A stretch of DNA of 13,174 nucleotides from a bacterium HR23 (GTDB lineage Bacteria; Chloroflexota; Dehalococcoidia; Lucifugimonadales; HRBIN23): the NCBI GenBank assembly GCA_002923335.1, contig BEHZ01000041.1:1-13174 (forward strand), given 5' to 3'. Both the position numbers and the translations under genes were made by a program. This document shows positions 1 to 6,955 of the stretch, piece by piece. How positions within the stretch are numbered: the stretch's first letter is position 1; each line of letters opens with the position of its first letter. The notes under the pieces are model-generated. The model had not been told where the DNA came from. It saw only the letters and a list, made by a program, of their open reading frames with translations, and did no database searches.

Positions 1-977
1 GTCTCCCGCACCGCCCGCTGAAGGGCAGACGCCACCTCCTGCTCCTGCAGAAGGCGCACCTCCGCCTTGGCTGGGTGCACATTGGCGTCCACCTGCTCTG
101 GGGGGAGGCGGAGGTGCACCACCGCCAGGGGGTGCCTCTCCGGAGGGAGGAGGCCGTGATACGCCTCCTCCAGGGCAAAGGCCAGGGCACGGGCCTGCAC
201 TGGGCGTCGGTTCACGATGATACTGATGACCCCCCGATGGGAGCGGTGCAGGTCGGGGGGGCTGATGAGACCCTCTATCTTCAACCCCCGCTCCGCCCGC
301 TCGGCCTGGAAGGAGAGGAGGGCCTGGGCCACCTGGGGGCCATACACCGCTCCCACCGCCTCCCGCAGGTCGCCCGTCCCAGGTGTGGCCAGCACCTGTT
401 TCCCGTCCACCTGCATGAGGAAGCGCACCGAGGGGAAGGCCAGGGCATAGGCACAGACCACCTGCTGGCAGCGGGCGGATTCGGCCGAGGGGGAGCGGAG
501 GAACTTGCGCCGAGCGGGGAAGTTGCGGAAGAGGCCCCGCACCGTAACGGTGGTGCCGGGGCGAGCGCCGGCCGTCTCCCGACGGAGCACTGTCCCCTCC
601 CGCACCTCCACCAGGGTGCCCTGCTCCTCCTCCCGATGGCGGGTGAGGAGGCTCACCCAGGCGACGCTGGCGATGCTGTAGAGGGCCTCCCCCCGAAAGC
701 CCAGGGTGGCGATGGCAGAGAGGTCGGCTTCCGTGGAGAGTTTGCTGGTGGCGTGGCGCTGGAAGAGGAGGGGCACGTCCCCCTGGGGGATGCCCACCCC
801 GTTGTCCGAGACCCGAATGCGCTCCAGCCCCCCGCCCACCACCTCCACCGCCACGTGGGTGGCGCCGGCGTCCAGGGCGTTCTCCACCAGTTCCTTCACC
901 ACCGAAGCGGGGCGCTCCACCACCTCCCCGGCGGCGATGCGGGCCGAGACCTCTGGGGGGAGGATGCGGACAGGCAC
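1..977 (-). CDS. mutL: DNA mismatch repair protein MutL, N-terminal part (gene cut by the window edge)
   Basis: MutL is the GHKL-family ATPase that couples MutS mismatch recognition to strand incision. About 325 codons are visible and read without frameshift or stop. The N-terminal ATP-binding motifs are all present in order: a segment IAAGEVVERPASVVKELVEN near residues 14-33, then DNGVGIP, then RHATSKL and LGFRGEAL. The second (transducer) domain ends in the family hallmark NVHPAKAE, here DANVHPAKAE. The C-terminal dimerisation and possible endonuclease domain lies outside the window, so nicking ability cannot be judged. I chose the GTG at 977 because the AAGEVVERP motif sits at the usual distance from it and AGGAG lies 4 bases upstream, overlapping the stop codon of the preceding HAD gene. 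Only 7 bases separate the two genes, which suggests translational coupling. Confidence 0.96.
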   Translation of the reverse strand, partial: MPVRILPPEVSARIAAGEVVERPASVVKELVENALDAGATHVAVEVVGGGLERIRVSDNGVGIPQGDVPLLFQRHATSKLSTEADLSAIATLGFRGEALYSIASVAWVSLLTRHREEEQGTLVEVREGTVLRRETAGARPGTTVTVRGLFRNFPARRKFLRSPSAESARCQQVVCAYALAFPSVRFLMQVDGKQVLATPGTGDLREAVGAVYGPQVAQALLSFQAERAERGLKIEGLISPPDLHRSHRGVISIIVNRRPVQARALAFALEEAYHGLLPPERHPLAVVHLRLPPEQVDANVHPAKAEVRLLQEQEVASALQRAVRE

Positions 978-984
978 GGCGCTC

Positions 985-1428
985 CTAGGTGGCGGGGCGG
1001 CGGAAGGCCTGGTCGGGGCTGTGGCCGTTGGTGGACAGGTCGCAGATAATCTGGTAGACCCGCTCCATCTCCCGGTCGTTGGGGTTGGGCCAGAAATAGG
1101 GGCGCACCACAATGCCCCCCAGGGCGGAGACGATCTCCGGGTAGTCGTCTACCACCAGGTCGGGGAAGCGGGGGATTTCTCCCCGCTCCACCATGCGCTG
1201 GACGGCCAGGCGATAGTCTTGCAGAGGCTTCTCGTAGACGCCGGCCACCAGGTTGGCCAGGCCGTTGCTCCGCACCTCGCCCCAGCGCACGCCCATGCCC
1301 GACCAGATGTGGATGGTATGTCCGTCCTGGCGCAGGCGCTGGAAGACCTCCTGCACCCCCGGACGCAAGGAGCCGTCCATCCCCAGGATGGTGTAGTCCA
1401 TGTCAAAGAAGATGTGCAGCGGGCGCAT
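985..1428 (-). CDS. Small HAD-superfamily hydrolase between mutS and mutL
   Basis: A 147-residue protein with the haloacid dehalogenase (HAD) phosphohydrolase core and little else. Motif I is DMDYT, with D9 as the expected nucleophile and D11 as the acid/base. Motif II is IWSG with S43. A candidate motif III lysine is K67 in YEKP, and motif IV is VVDDY with D94 and D95. All catalytic positions are thus present, so an active phosphatase is plausible, but there is little room for a cap domain and the substrate is unknown. Upstream in-frame codons exist, but ATG 1428 is preferred: AAAGGAG lies just before it and HAD proteins normally begin a few residues before DxDxT. It lies about 79 bases after mutS and 7 bases before mutL on the same strand, so it is probably co-transcribed and coupled to mutL. 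A role in mismatch repair would be inference only. Confidence 0.88.
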   Translation of the reverse strand: MRPLHIFFDMDYTILGMDGSLRPGVQEVFQRLRQDGHTIHIWSGMGVRWGEVRSNGLANLVAGVYEKPLQDYRLAVQRMVERGEIPRFPDLVVDDYPEIVSALGGIVVRPYFWPNPNDREMERVYQIICDLSTNGHSPDQAFRRPAT

Positions 1429-1507
1429 CTGCTCCTTTCGCTCTCTTCTGGCTTGCCTCGCTCTTCTTGCCATCATACTGGGCGCAGGCCGGGGGGACAA
1501 TAGGGGG

Positions 1508-4135
1508 TCAGGCGGGGGGCTGGGGGCTTTTGCCCAGTTGGGGCACGGGGGGCAGAAGGGCACGGGCCTTGCTCTGCAGTTCGTAGAGTTTGGTGAGGGC
1601 CTCCAGGGGGGTAAGGGTGTTGATGTCCAGGGCCAGCAACTCTTGCAGGAGGGCATCGGTGAGGCCGGTGAAGAGGGGCAGTTGCTGGGCCTGGCCGTCC
1701 CGGCGGGCCTTGCGCTCCCCTGCGGGGGGGCGCAGGGTAGGAGCCTTCCCCTCCAGCGCCCGCAGGACCTCCCATGCACGGTGCACCACCGGCCGGGGGA
1801 TGCCTGCCAGTTGGGCCACGTGCACCCCATAACTGCGGTCGGCGCGGCCGGGCACGATGCGGTGCAGGAAGGCCACCCGCCCCTCTTCCTCTTTCACCTG
1901 CACCGTGTAGTTGCGCAAACGGGGGAGCACCCCCTCCAAGGCGGTGAGTTCGTGATAGTGGGTGGCGAAGAGGGTCCGACACCCCAGGCGGGGGTGGTTG
2001 TGGAGATACTCCAGCACCGCTTGGGCGATGGCCAGGCCGTCGTAGGTGCTGGTGCCCCGCCCCACTTCGTCTAACAGCACCAGGGAGCGGGGGGTGGCGT
2101 GGTGGAGGATATGGGCGGTCTCCACCATCTCCACCATGAAGGTGGACTGCCCCTCGGCCAGGTCGTCTTGCAGGCCGATGCGGGTGAAGAGACGGTCCAC
2201 CAGACCAATGGTCGCCTCCTGGGCAGGGACGAAACTCCCTATCTGGGCCATAAGGACGATAAGGGCGACCTGACGGATGTAGGTGGACTTCCCGCTCATG
2301 TTGGGGCCGGTGAGGAGGAGGATCTGGCTCTCCCGGGTGTCCAGGAGGGTATCGTTGGGGACGAAGGCTCCGGGGGGGAGCACCTGCTCCACCACGGGAT
2401 GCCTCCCCCCCACGATATGGATGGTGGTGGAATCGTTGAGGACGGGGCGCACATAGCCGTTGCGCTGGGCGGCTTCCGCCAGGGACGCCAGGACGTCCAG
2501 GTGGGCCACTGCCTGGGCCGACTCCAGGATACGGGGGGCCATCTCGGCTATCTGCCGGCAGACCTGGCGGAAGAGGAAAGGCTCCAGTTCCCCGATACGC
2601 TCCTGGGCGTTGAGGATAAGGGCTTCATACTCCTTCAGTTCGGGGGTGATGAAGCGCTCCGCTTCTGTGAGGGTCTGCCGGCGGATGTAGTGGGGAGGCA
2701 CCTTGGGGAGGTTGGGCTTGCTCACCTCAATGTAGTAGCCGAAGACCTTGTTGTAGCCCACCTTCAGGGAGGCGATGCCTGTGCGCTCCCGCTCCTTCTG
2801 CTCCAGGCTGGCCAGCACCTCCCGGGCGTTGCGGGCGGCGTAGCGCAGGTCGTCCAGTTCTGGGGAGAAACCCGCCTTGATCACACCCCCTTCCCCCACG
2901 GGGGTGGAAGGCTCCTCCTCTATGGCACGGGCGATGAGGTCCACCACCTCCCGGCAGGGGTGGAGACGGCGAAGCACCTCGGCCAGGGGAGGGGCCTCGC
3001 CCACCGCCTCCAGCAGGCGGGGGAGGGCCTCCAGGCTCCGGCGCAGGGCGACCACCTCCCGGGGGAGGGCGACCCCCGCCCGCACCCGGTTCAGCAGGCG
3101 CTCCAGGTCGGCCATTTCCTTCAGCACGCCCCGCAGGCGCTCCCGCTCCAGAGGGTGCTGAACCAGCCACTCCACCCCGTCCAGGCGTGCCTGTAGTTCC
3201 TGCAGGTCCAGCAATGGCTGGGCCAGCCACCGGCGCAGGAGCCTCCCGCCCATCGGGGTGCGGGTGTAGTCCAGGACCGAGAGGAGGGACGGCCCCGTGC
3301 CCTGCCTCCCCCCCTGGAACACCTCCAGGTTGCGGCGGGTGCGCGCATCCAGGGGCATAAAGTGATCGGTGGAGTAGGTGCGCAGGGAGGTAATGAGGGC
3401 CAGGAAGTCTTTCTGGGTGCGGGCCAGGTAGGAGAGGATGGCCCCGGCGGAGCGGACGGCCAGGGGGAGGTGGGCGCATCCGAAAGGCTCCAGGGTCAGG
3501 ACGCCCAGGTGGGCCTTCAGGCGTTCGGTGGCCTCCTCCAGGTCAAAGGCGGAGGCGGGGAGGGGGGTGATGGTGGCGACCCCGGGGGGTGGTGCGGCAC
3601 CTTCGGGGAGCAGGAGTTCGGCGGGGGCCAGGCGCTCCAGTTCCAGCAGGGCCTGGGGCCAGGGGCACTGGGTAACCGCAAACTCCCCTGTGGAAATGTC
3701 GGTGTAGGCCAAGCCCGCCTCGCTCCCGTCCACCACCAGGGCCGAGAGGTAGTTATTAGCCTTCTGTTCCAGCAGGGAAGGCTCAATGAGGGTGCCGGGG
3801 GTAACCACCCGCACCACATCCCGCTCCACCAGGCCCCGGGAGGTGGCCGGGTCCGACAGTTGCTCACAGATGGCCACCTTGAAGCCCTTCTTGATCAGGC
3901 GGGCCAGGTAGCCCTCCAGGGCGTGGTAGGGGATACCCGCCATGGGGACCCGATGCCCTTTCCCCATCTCCCGGGCGGTAAGGGTGATCTCCAGTTCCCG
4001 GGACGTGGTATAGGCGTCCTCCCCGAAGGTCTCGTAGAAGTCCCCCAGGCGGAAGAGGACGATGCAATCGGGGTAGGCCCGCTTGATGCGCTGGTATTGG
4101 CGCCAGATGGGGACAGCCTTTTCCTGCTCGCCCAC
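1508..4135 (-). CDS. mutS: DNA mismatch repair protein MutS
   Basis: MutS recognises base mismatches and small loops, then signals to MutL using ATP. The protein is 875 residues, normal for bacterial MutS1. The mismatch-reading motif GDFYETF is intact, with Phe33 and Glu35 forming the F-x-E wedge that distinguishes true MutS from MutS2. The Walker A motif GPNMSGKST is at 610-618 and the Walker B motif LLDE carries D689 and E690, followed by the GRGTSTYDG signature. The C-terminus has the usual oligomerisation helix (TPLEALTKLYEL). Start choice: an in-frame GTG at 4147 adds four residues, but GTG 4135 has an AGGTGA/GAGGG ribosome binding site at 4149-4141 that overlaps the upstream GTG, so 4135 is preferred. 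The gene begins 67 bases after cimA on the same strand and is followed by the HAD gene and mutL. Confidence 0.97.
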   Translation of the reverse strand: MGEQEKAVPIWRQYQRIKRAYPDCIVLFRLGDFYETFGEDAYTTSRELEITLTAREMGKGHRVPMAGIPYHALEGYLARLIKKGFKVAICEQLSDPATSRGLVERDVVRVVTPGTLIEPSLLEQKANNYLSALVVDGSEAGLAYTDISTGEFAVTQCPWPQALLELERLAPAELLLPEGAAPPPGVATITPLPASAFDLEEATERLKAHLGVLTLEPFGCAHLPLAVRSAGAILSYLARTQKDFLALITSLRTYSTDHFMPLDARTRRNLEVFQGGRQGTGPSLLSVLDYTRTPMGGRLLRRWLAQPLLDLQELQARLDGVEWLVQHPLERERLRGVLKEMADLERLLNRVRAGVALPREVVALRRSLEALPRLLEAVGEAPPLAEVLRRLHPCREVVDLIARAIEEEPSTPVGEGGVIKAGFSPELDDLRYAARNAREVLASLEQKERERTGIASLKVGYNKVFGYYIEVSKPNLPKVPPHYIRRQTLTEAERFITPELKEYEALILNAQERIGELEPFLFRQVCRQIAEMAPRILESAQAVAHLDVLASLAEAAQRNGYVRPVLNDSTTIHIVGGRHPVVEQVLPPGAFVPNDTLLDTRESQILLLTGPNMSGKSTYIRQVALIVLMAQIGSFVPAQEATIGLVDRLFTRIGLQDDLAEGQSTFMVEMVETAHILHHATPRSLVLLDEVGRGTSTYDGLAIAQAVLEYLHNHPRLGCRTLFATHYHELTALEGVLPRLRNYTVQVKEEEGRVAFLHRIVPGRADRSYGVHVAQLAGIPRPVVHRAWEVLRALEGKAPTLRPPAGERKARRDGQAQQLPLFTGLTDALLQELLALDINTLTPLEALTKLYELQSKARALLPPVPQLGKSPQPPA

Positions 4136-4155
4136 CGCTTCCCTCACCTGTGCTC

Positions 4156-4161
4156 ATTATA
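4156..4161 (-). promoter_or_regulatory. Possible internal promoter -10 box in front of mutS
   Basis: A perfect TATAAT reads on the minus strand at 4161-4156. A start about 7 bases downstream would fall at roughly 4150-4148, almost on the upstream GTG (4147) of mutS. No good -35 is seen: the hexamer at 17-bp spacing is CCAGGG, and TTCCAG occurs only at 19-bp spacing. The box could give mutS-HAD-mutL a baseline of transcription independent of the cimA promoter. A TATAAT is conspicuous in such GC-rich DNA, but without a -35 this remains a guess. Confidence 0.4.
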
Positions 4162-4176
4162 GCCAGGTGGGGGGAT

Positions 4177-4204
4177 GCCCCTGGAAGGCGGGGGCGTCTT
4201 TTTT
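4177..4204 (+). terminator. Terminator-like hairpin pointing against the operon
   Basis: On the plus strand GCCCC (4177-4181) can pair with GGGGC (4191-4195) around a 9-base loop. Three bases later comes a run of six T (4199-4204). It has the form of a rho-independent terminator, but no plus-strand gene lies upstream of it. If active it would stop antisense transcription moving toward cimA. On the minus strand the T-run becomes an A-run before the hairpin, so it should not terminate the cimA-mutS transcript. Confidence 0.35.
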
Positions 4205-5789
4205 AGGGGGTGTGGGCCAACCCATGGCGCAGGATCCACCACTCCAGGCTGTCCTGCAGGGCCAACCAGGACGCCTCAATGATGTTGGTGGAGGCGCCCA
4301 CGGTGCGCCAGGTGCGCTGGCCGTCGGTGGACTCCATGAGCACCCGCACCGACGCCCCGGTGCCCGAGCCCTGGTCCACCACCCGCACCTTGTAGTCCAC
4401 GAGGCGCACCCGTTGCAACTGGGGGTAAAAGGCCACCAGGGCCTTGCGGACGGCGTTGTCTAGGGCGTTGACGGGGCCGTTGCCTTCGGCGGCGGTATGG
4501 AGGACCTGCCCGTTCACCCGCACCTTGACCGTCGCCTCGGCCAGCAGGTCGCCTCCCTCTTCGGTGGCCCGCCGACGCTTCTCCACCACCACCAGGAAGT
4601 CCACCAGGTCAAAGGGGGGGCGGTAGCCGGGCTGACTGCGCCGCACCAGCAGTTCAAAAGAGGCCTCCGCCTCTTCATACTGGAAGCCCTGGGCCTCTTT
4701 CCTCTTCACCACCTCCAGGATGCGGCGGGCCAGGGCCTCGTCGGCGGGGATGCCTACTTCGTGCAGTTTGTAGAGCACATTGCCCCGCCCCGCCAACTCG
4801 GAGACGATGATACGCTTGCTGTTGCCCACCTTTTCGGGGGGGATGTGCTGGTAACTGGCCTCCACCTTCACCACCGCCGAGGCGTGCAGCCCCCCCTTAT
4901 GCACGAAGGCGCTATCCCCCACATAGGGTTGGAAGGGGGAGAGGGGGCGGTTCACCACCTCACTCACCCAGCGGGCCAGGCGGGTGAGGTGCGCCAGGGA
5001 CTCCTCCGGCACCACGGGGATGCCCATCTTCAGTTGGAGGGCAGGGATAAGGGAGATGAGGTTGGCGTTGCCACACCGCTCGCCGTAGCCGTTGATGGTG
5101 CCCTGCACCTGCACCACACCCGCCTGCACGGCGGAGAGGGCGCTGGCCACCGCCGTCTCCGTGTCGTTGTGGGTGTGGATGCCCAGGAGGGCGGGCACCT
5201 GGGGGCGCACCTCCCGGACAATGGTATAGACCTCGTGGGGGAGGGTTCCACCGTTGGTGTCGCACAGCACCACATACTCGGCTCCCGCTTCGGCCGCCGT
5301 TTGCGCACAGCGCAGGGCGTAGGAGGGGTTGGCCTTCCACCCGTCAAAGAAGTGCTCGGCGTCAAAGAAGACCCGCCGGCCCTTACCCCGCAGGTAGGCA
5401 ATGGAGTCGCGAATCATGGCCAGGTTCTCCTCCAGGGAGGTCTCCAGCACATGGGTCACGTGCAGGTCCCAGGTTTTGCCCACCAGGGTAACCACGGAGG
5501 TGCCGGCCTGCAGGAGGGCCTGGATGTTGGGGTCTTGCTCTACGGGGGTATGGGCTTTGCGGGTGGAGCCGAAGGCGGTGATGGTCGCCTGGCGCAGGGG
5601 CAGGTGCCGCACTCGTGCGAAATACTCGGCGTCTTTGGGGTTGGAGCCGGGCCACCCCCCTTCAATGTAGGGGATGCCAAAGGCGTCCAGTTGTTGGGTG
5701 ATGCGCAGTTTATCCTCCACCGAGAGGGCAATGCCTTCCTGCTGGGCGCCATCCCGAAGCGTGGTATCGTAGAGGATAACCTTCTCCAT
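4203..5789 (-). CDS. cimA: (R)-citramalate synthase
   Basis: A 528-residue enzyme of the DRE-TIM metallolyase family that condenses pyruvate with acetyl-CoA to citramalate, the first step of the threonine-independent route to 2-oxobutyrate and isoleucine. The N-terminal motif DTTLRDG gives D8, R12 and D13, and the metal-binding HTHND motif gives H205 and H207. The NGYGERCGNANL segment follows, and the last roughly 130 residues form a LeuA-type allosteric dimerisation domain. Length and sequence style (TLRDGAQQEGI, YIEGGWPGSNPKD, VFFDAEHFFDG) match the CimA branch rather than 2-isopropylmalate synthase or homocitrate synthase. ATG 5789 is chosen over the longer open frame because AAGGAGG lies 5 bases upstream and the DTTLRDG motif follows within 10 residues. 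An isoleucine-type T-box leader precedes it, which supports the assignment. mutS follows on the same strand. Confidence 0.94.
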   Translation of the reverse strand: MEKVILYDTTLRDGAQQEGIALSVEDKLRITQQLDAFGIPYIEGGWPGSNPKDAEYFARVRHLPLRQATITAFGSTRKAHTPVEQDPNIQALLQAGTSVVTLVGKTWDLHVTHVLETSLEENLAMIRDSIAYLRGKGRRVFFDAEHFFDGWKANPSYALRCAQTAAEAGAEYVVLCDTNGGTLPHEVYTIVREVRPQVPALLGIHTHNDTETAVASALSAVQAGVVQVQGTINGYGERCGNANLISLIPALQLKMGIPVVPEESLAHLTRLARWVSEVVNRPLSPFQPYVGDSAFVHKGGLHASAVVKVEASYQHIPPEKVGNSKRIIVSELAGRGNVLYKLHEVGIPADEALARRILEVVKRKEAQGFQYEEAEASFELLVRRSQPGYRPPFDLVDFLVVVEKRRRATEEGGDLLAEATVKVRVNGQVLHTAAEGNGPVNALDNAVRKALVAFYPQLQRVRLVDYKVRVVDQGSGTGASVRVLMESTDGQRTWRTVGASTNIIEASWLALQDSLEWWILRHGLAHTP

Positions 5790-5805
5790 TCTGGCCTCCT
5801 TCCGG

Positions 5806-5836
5806 AAAGAGAAAGCCCGTCCCCGAAGGGACGGGC
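5806..5836 (-). terminator. Intrinsic terminator of the cimA T-box leader
   Basis: On the minus strand GCCCGTCCC (5836-5828), loop TTCG, and GGGACGGGC (5823-5815) form a perfect 9-bp hairpin. A T-rich tract TTTCTCTTT (5814-5806) follows. The 5' arm is the same stretch that closes the antiterminator, so the two structures exclude each other. The cimA ribosome binding site starts 5 bases further on. It is the expression platform of a transcription-attenuating T-box. Confidence 0.9.
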
Positions 5837-6076
5837 GCTGCTTGCCCGCGGGACCACCCTTCTTCCCCTGGGGTCGCCAGGGGCACCTCTGTGGGGGTGC
5901 CAGCACACCCCCTCCCCGCTAACGGGGGGACACCGTCCACGCCTACTGGGGCCCTTCGGCCCGTTGGGGTGGAGGCTCCGGAGGGATTTTCAGGCAGGGG
6001 GAGCGCATCCCCTTCCACCAGAACGGGACTCGCTGGGCGTCCCCGTCTGCCCTACTCGTCTCCATCGTCGCCTTTG
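5806..6076 (-). promoter_or_regulatory. T-box riboswitch with isoleucine specifier, upstream of cimA
   Basis: A leader RNA that binds uncharged tRNA and then lets transcription proceed. Stem I carries GATG (6066-6063, K-turn region) and AGTA (6056-6053, specifier-loop 5' side). GGCAG (6051-6047) pairs with CTGCC (5997-5993). Directly after CTGCC comes T-GAAA-ATC-C, so by position the specifier codon is ATC at 5987-5985, isoleucine; the layout matches the GAAA-codon arrangement of known glycine T-boxes. An AGCGAG segment and a GGTG segment resemble the distal AG-bulge and loop. The antiterminator pairs AAGGG (5861-5857) with CCCTT (5830-5826) and GCGGGC (5849-5844) with GCCCGT (5836-5831), leaving the 7-base bulge TGGTCCC (5856-5850) for the tRNA ACCA end. 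The usual sixth-position purine after TGGT is a C here. Stem boundaries are by eye and the 5' end is estimated from the promoter. Confidence 0.9.
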
Positions 6077-6082
6077 GGATGT

Positions 6083-6111
6083 AGGGTAAGGGGGGCCGGT
6101 GCCCCTGTCAA
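6083..6111 (-). promoter_or_regulatory. Sigma-70-type promoter of the cimA T-box transcript
   Basis: On the minus strand a consensus -35 TTGACA (6111-6106) is followed after exactly 17 bases by TACCCT (6088-6083), which keeps the T-A-x-x-x-T skeleton of a -10 box. Transcription would begin near 6076, about 10 bases ahead of the conserved stem I K-turn of the T-box. The fit with the riboswitch start makes this the best-supported promoter in the window. Confidence 0.78.
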
Positions 6112-6142
6112 GACCCCTGGCCGTTTCCCCAACGGGCACCCC

Positions 6143-6955
6143 CTAAGACGCCTCCACCACTATCGGCCCCTGGGCCAGGGGGGGATACCTCCCTGCTTCC
6201 AAGCGCAGGGTCCACTCTATGGCGCACCCGTGGGGAAGGGCGCAGGTGGGAGGGGCGTCGGCGGGCACCCATAGGGTAAAGGGCACCCGGCGCTCCTCAT
6301 AGGCCGGAAGGGAGAGGGCGGGAAGACCCAGCCGGCAGGTGGGGAAGGCCATCCGGCCGAGGGGCACCCTCTCCCAGCGCACCAGTTCCAGGCGCAGGTC
6401 CGAGAGGACAAGGGGATGGGAGGCGGTCAGCACCAGAACGCCCTCCAGGTGCTGGCCGGGGCGCACCCTTCGGGGTGCTTCCATGTGCACCCGCACCCCT
6501 TCGGGGGAAGGAGTGAGAGGGCCAGGCTCCGGGACAGGCGTTGACGCCACCACACGCAGGGGCACCGTCTCCCAGCGGTCGGGGGCGTGGGAGATGTCCA
6601 GGGTTGCCCGCAGGAGGTAGGCCATGTCCACCATCCTACCCCTGGCTGAGGGGGGCGCATCGGGGGGCAGGGGCACCTCCAGACGGAAGGAGGCGGTGCC
6701 CGGCCCCAGGGAGCGCTCCAGAGGCAGAACCTGCTGGGTGTGCACCACCCGCTCCTCCGCCCACCGATGCCAGCGCACCGGCCCCTGCCCCCACGCCCCT
6801 ATCACCCACCGCAAGCGCCCCACTACCTCCACCCGTAGGGCGCGCGCCTGCACCCCCCGGGACAGCGCCAGGTGCACCGTGCAGGGGATGAGTTGCCCGG
6901 CGACCACCGGCCCCAGCGGGACGGAGAGGGAAAGGGGCGGGGCTCGCCTAGCCAC
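6143..6955 (-). CDS. Arrestin-fold (Spo0M/arrestin-like) protein of unknown function
   Basis: A 270-residue protein that looks like a two-domain arrestin-type beta sandwich. The first half has the pattern typical of the fold: VVAGQLIPCTVHLAL as an early strand pair, then FRLEVPLPPDAPPSARG, followed by MAYLLRATLDI. This is the prokaryotic version of the arrestin SFxFxLPxxxPSS...Y.L.A.LD segment. The second half (from about residue 155) repeats the theme with RVRPGQHLEGVLVL and PFTLWVPADAPPT. No signal peptide, membrane helix or catalytic motif is seen, so a cytoplasmic scaffold or binding role is likely, but no partner is known. The start is GTG 6955, whose first codons overlap the dnaE stop by 8 bases (GTGGCTAG). 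A GGAGGAAGAGGG stretch upstream, inside dnaE, can serve as ribosome binding site. It is probably translated from the dnaE message. Confidence 0.75.
   Translation of the reverse strand: MARRAPPLSLSVPLGPVVAGQLIPCTVHLALSRGVQARALRVEVVGRLRWVIGAWGQGPVRWHRWAEERVVHTQQVLPLERSLGPGTASFRLEVPLPPDAPPSARGRMVDMAYLLRATLDISHAPDRWETVPLRVVASTPVPEPGPLTPSPEGVRVHMEAPRRVRPGQHLEGVLVLTASHPLVLSDLRLELVRWERVPLGRMAFPTCRLGLPALSLPAYEERRVPFTLWVPADAPPTCALPHGCAIEWTLRLEAGRYPPLAQGPIVVEAS

Noticed and set aside
75..1049. Long plus-strand open frames over mutL (and similar ones over mutS, cimA and dnaE), up to 530 codons.
   Set aside because: They are antisense shadows of clear genes, rich in Gly, Ala, Arg and His as expected of GC-rich DNA, with no recognisable domain.
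1455..1475. A 12-base match (GAAGAGCGAGGC) between the mutS-HAD gap on the minus strand and the bases after the HAD-IB gene on the plus strand.
   Set aside because: Too short and too purine-rich to call a repeat; no further copies or flanking similarity were seen.
1429..1507. The gap between mutS and the HAD gene, inspected for a promoter or small RNA.
   Set aside because: No -35/-10 pair or terminator hairpin was seen, only the HAD ribosome binding site.
6121..6135. Hairpin CCGTT/AACGG just downstream of the arrestin-like gene, as a terminator for dnaE and that gene.
   Set aside because: On the minus strand no T-tract follows the 5-bp stem, so it is not a convincing intrinsic terminator.
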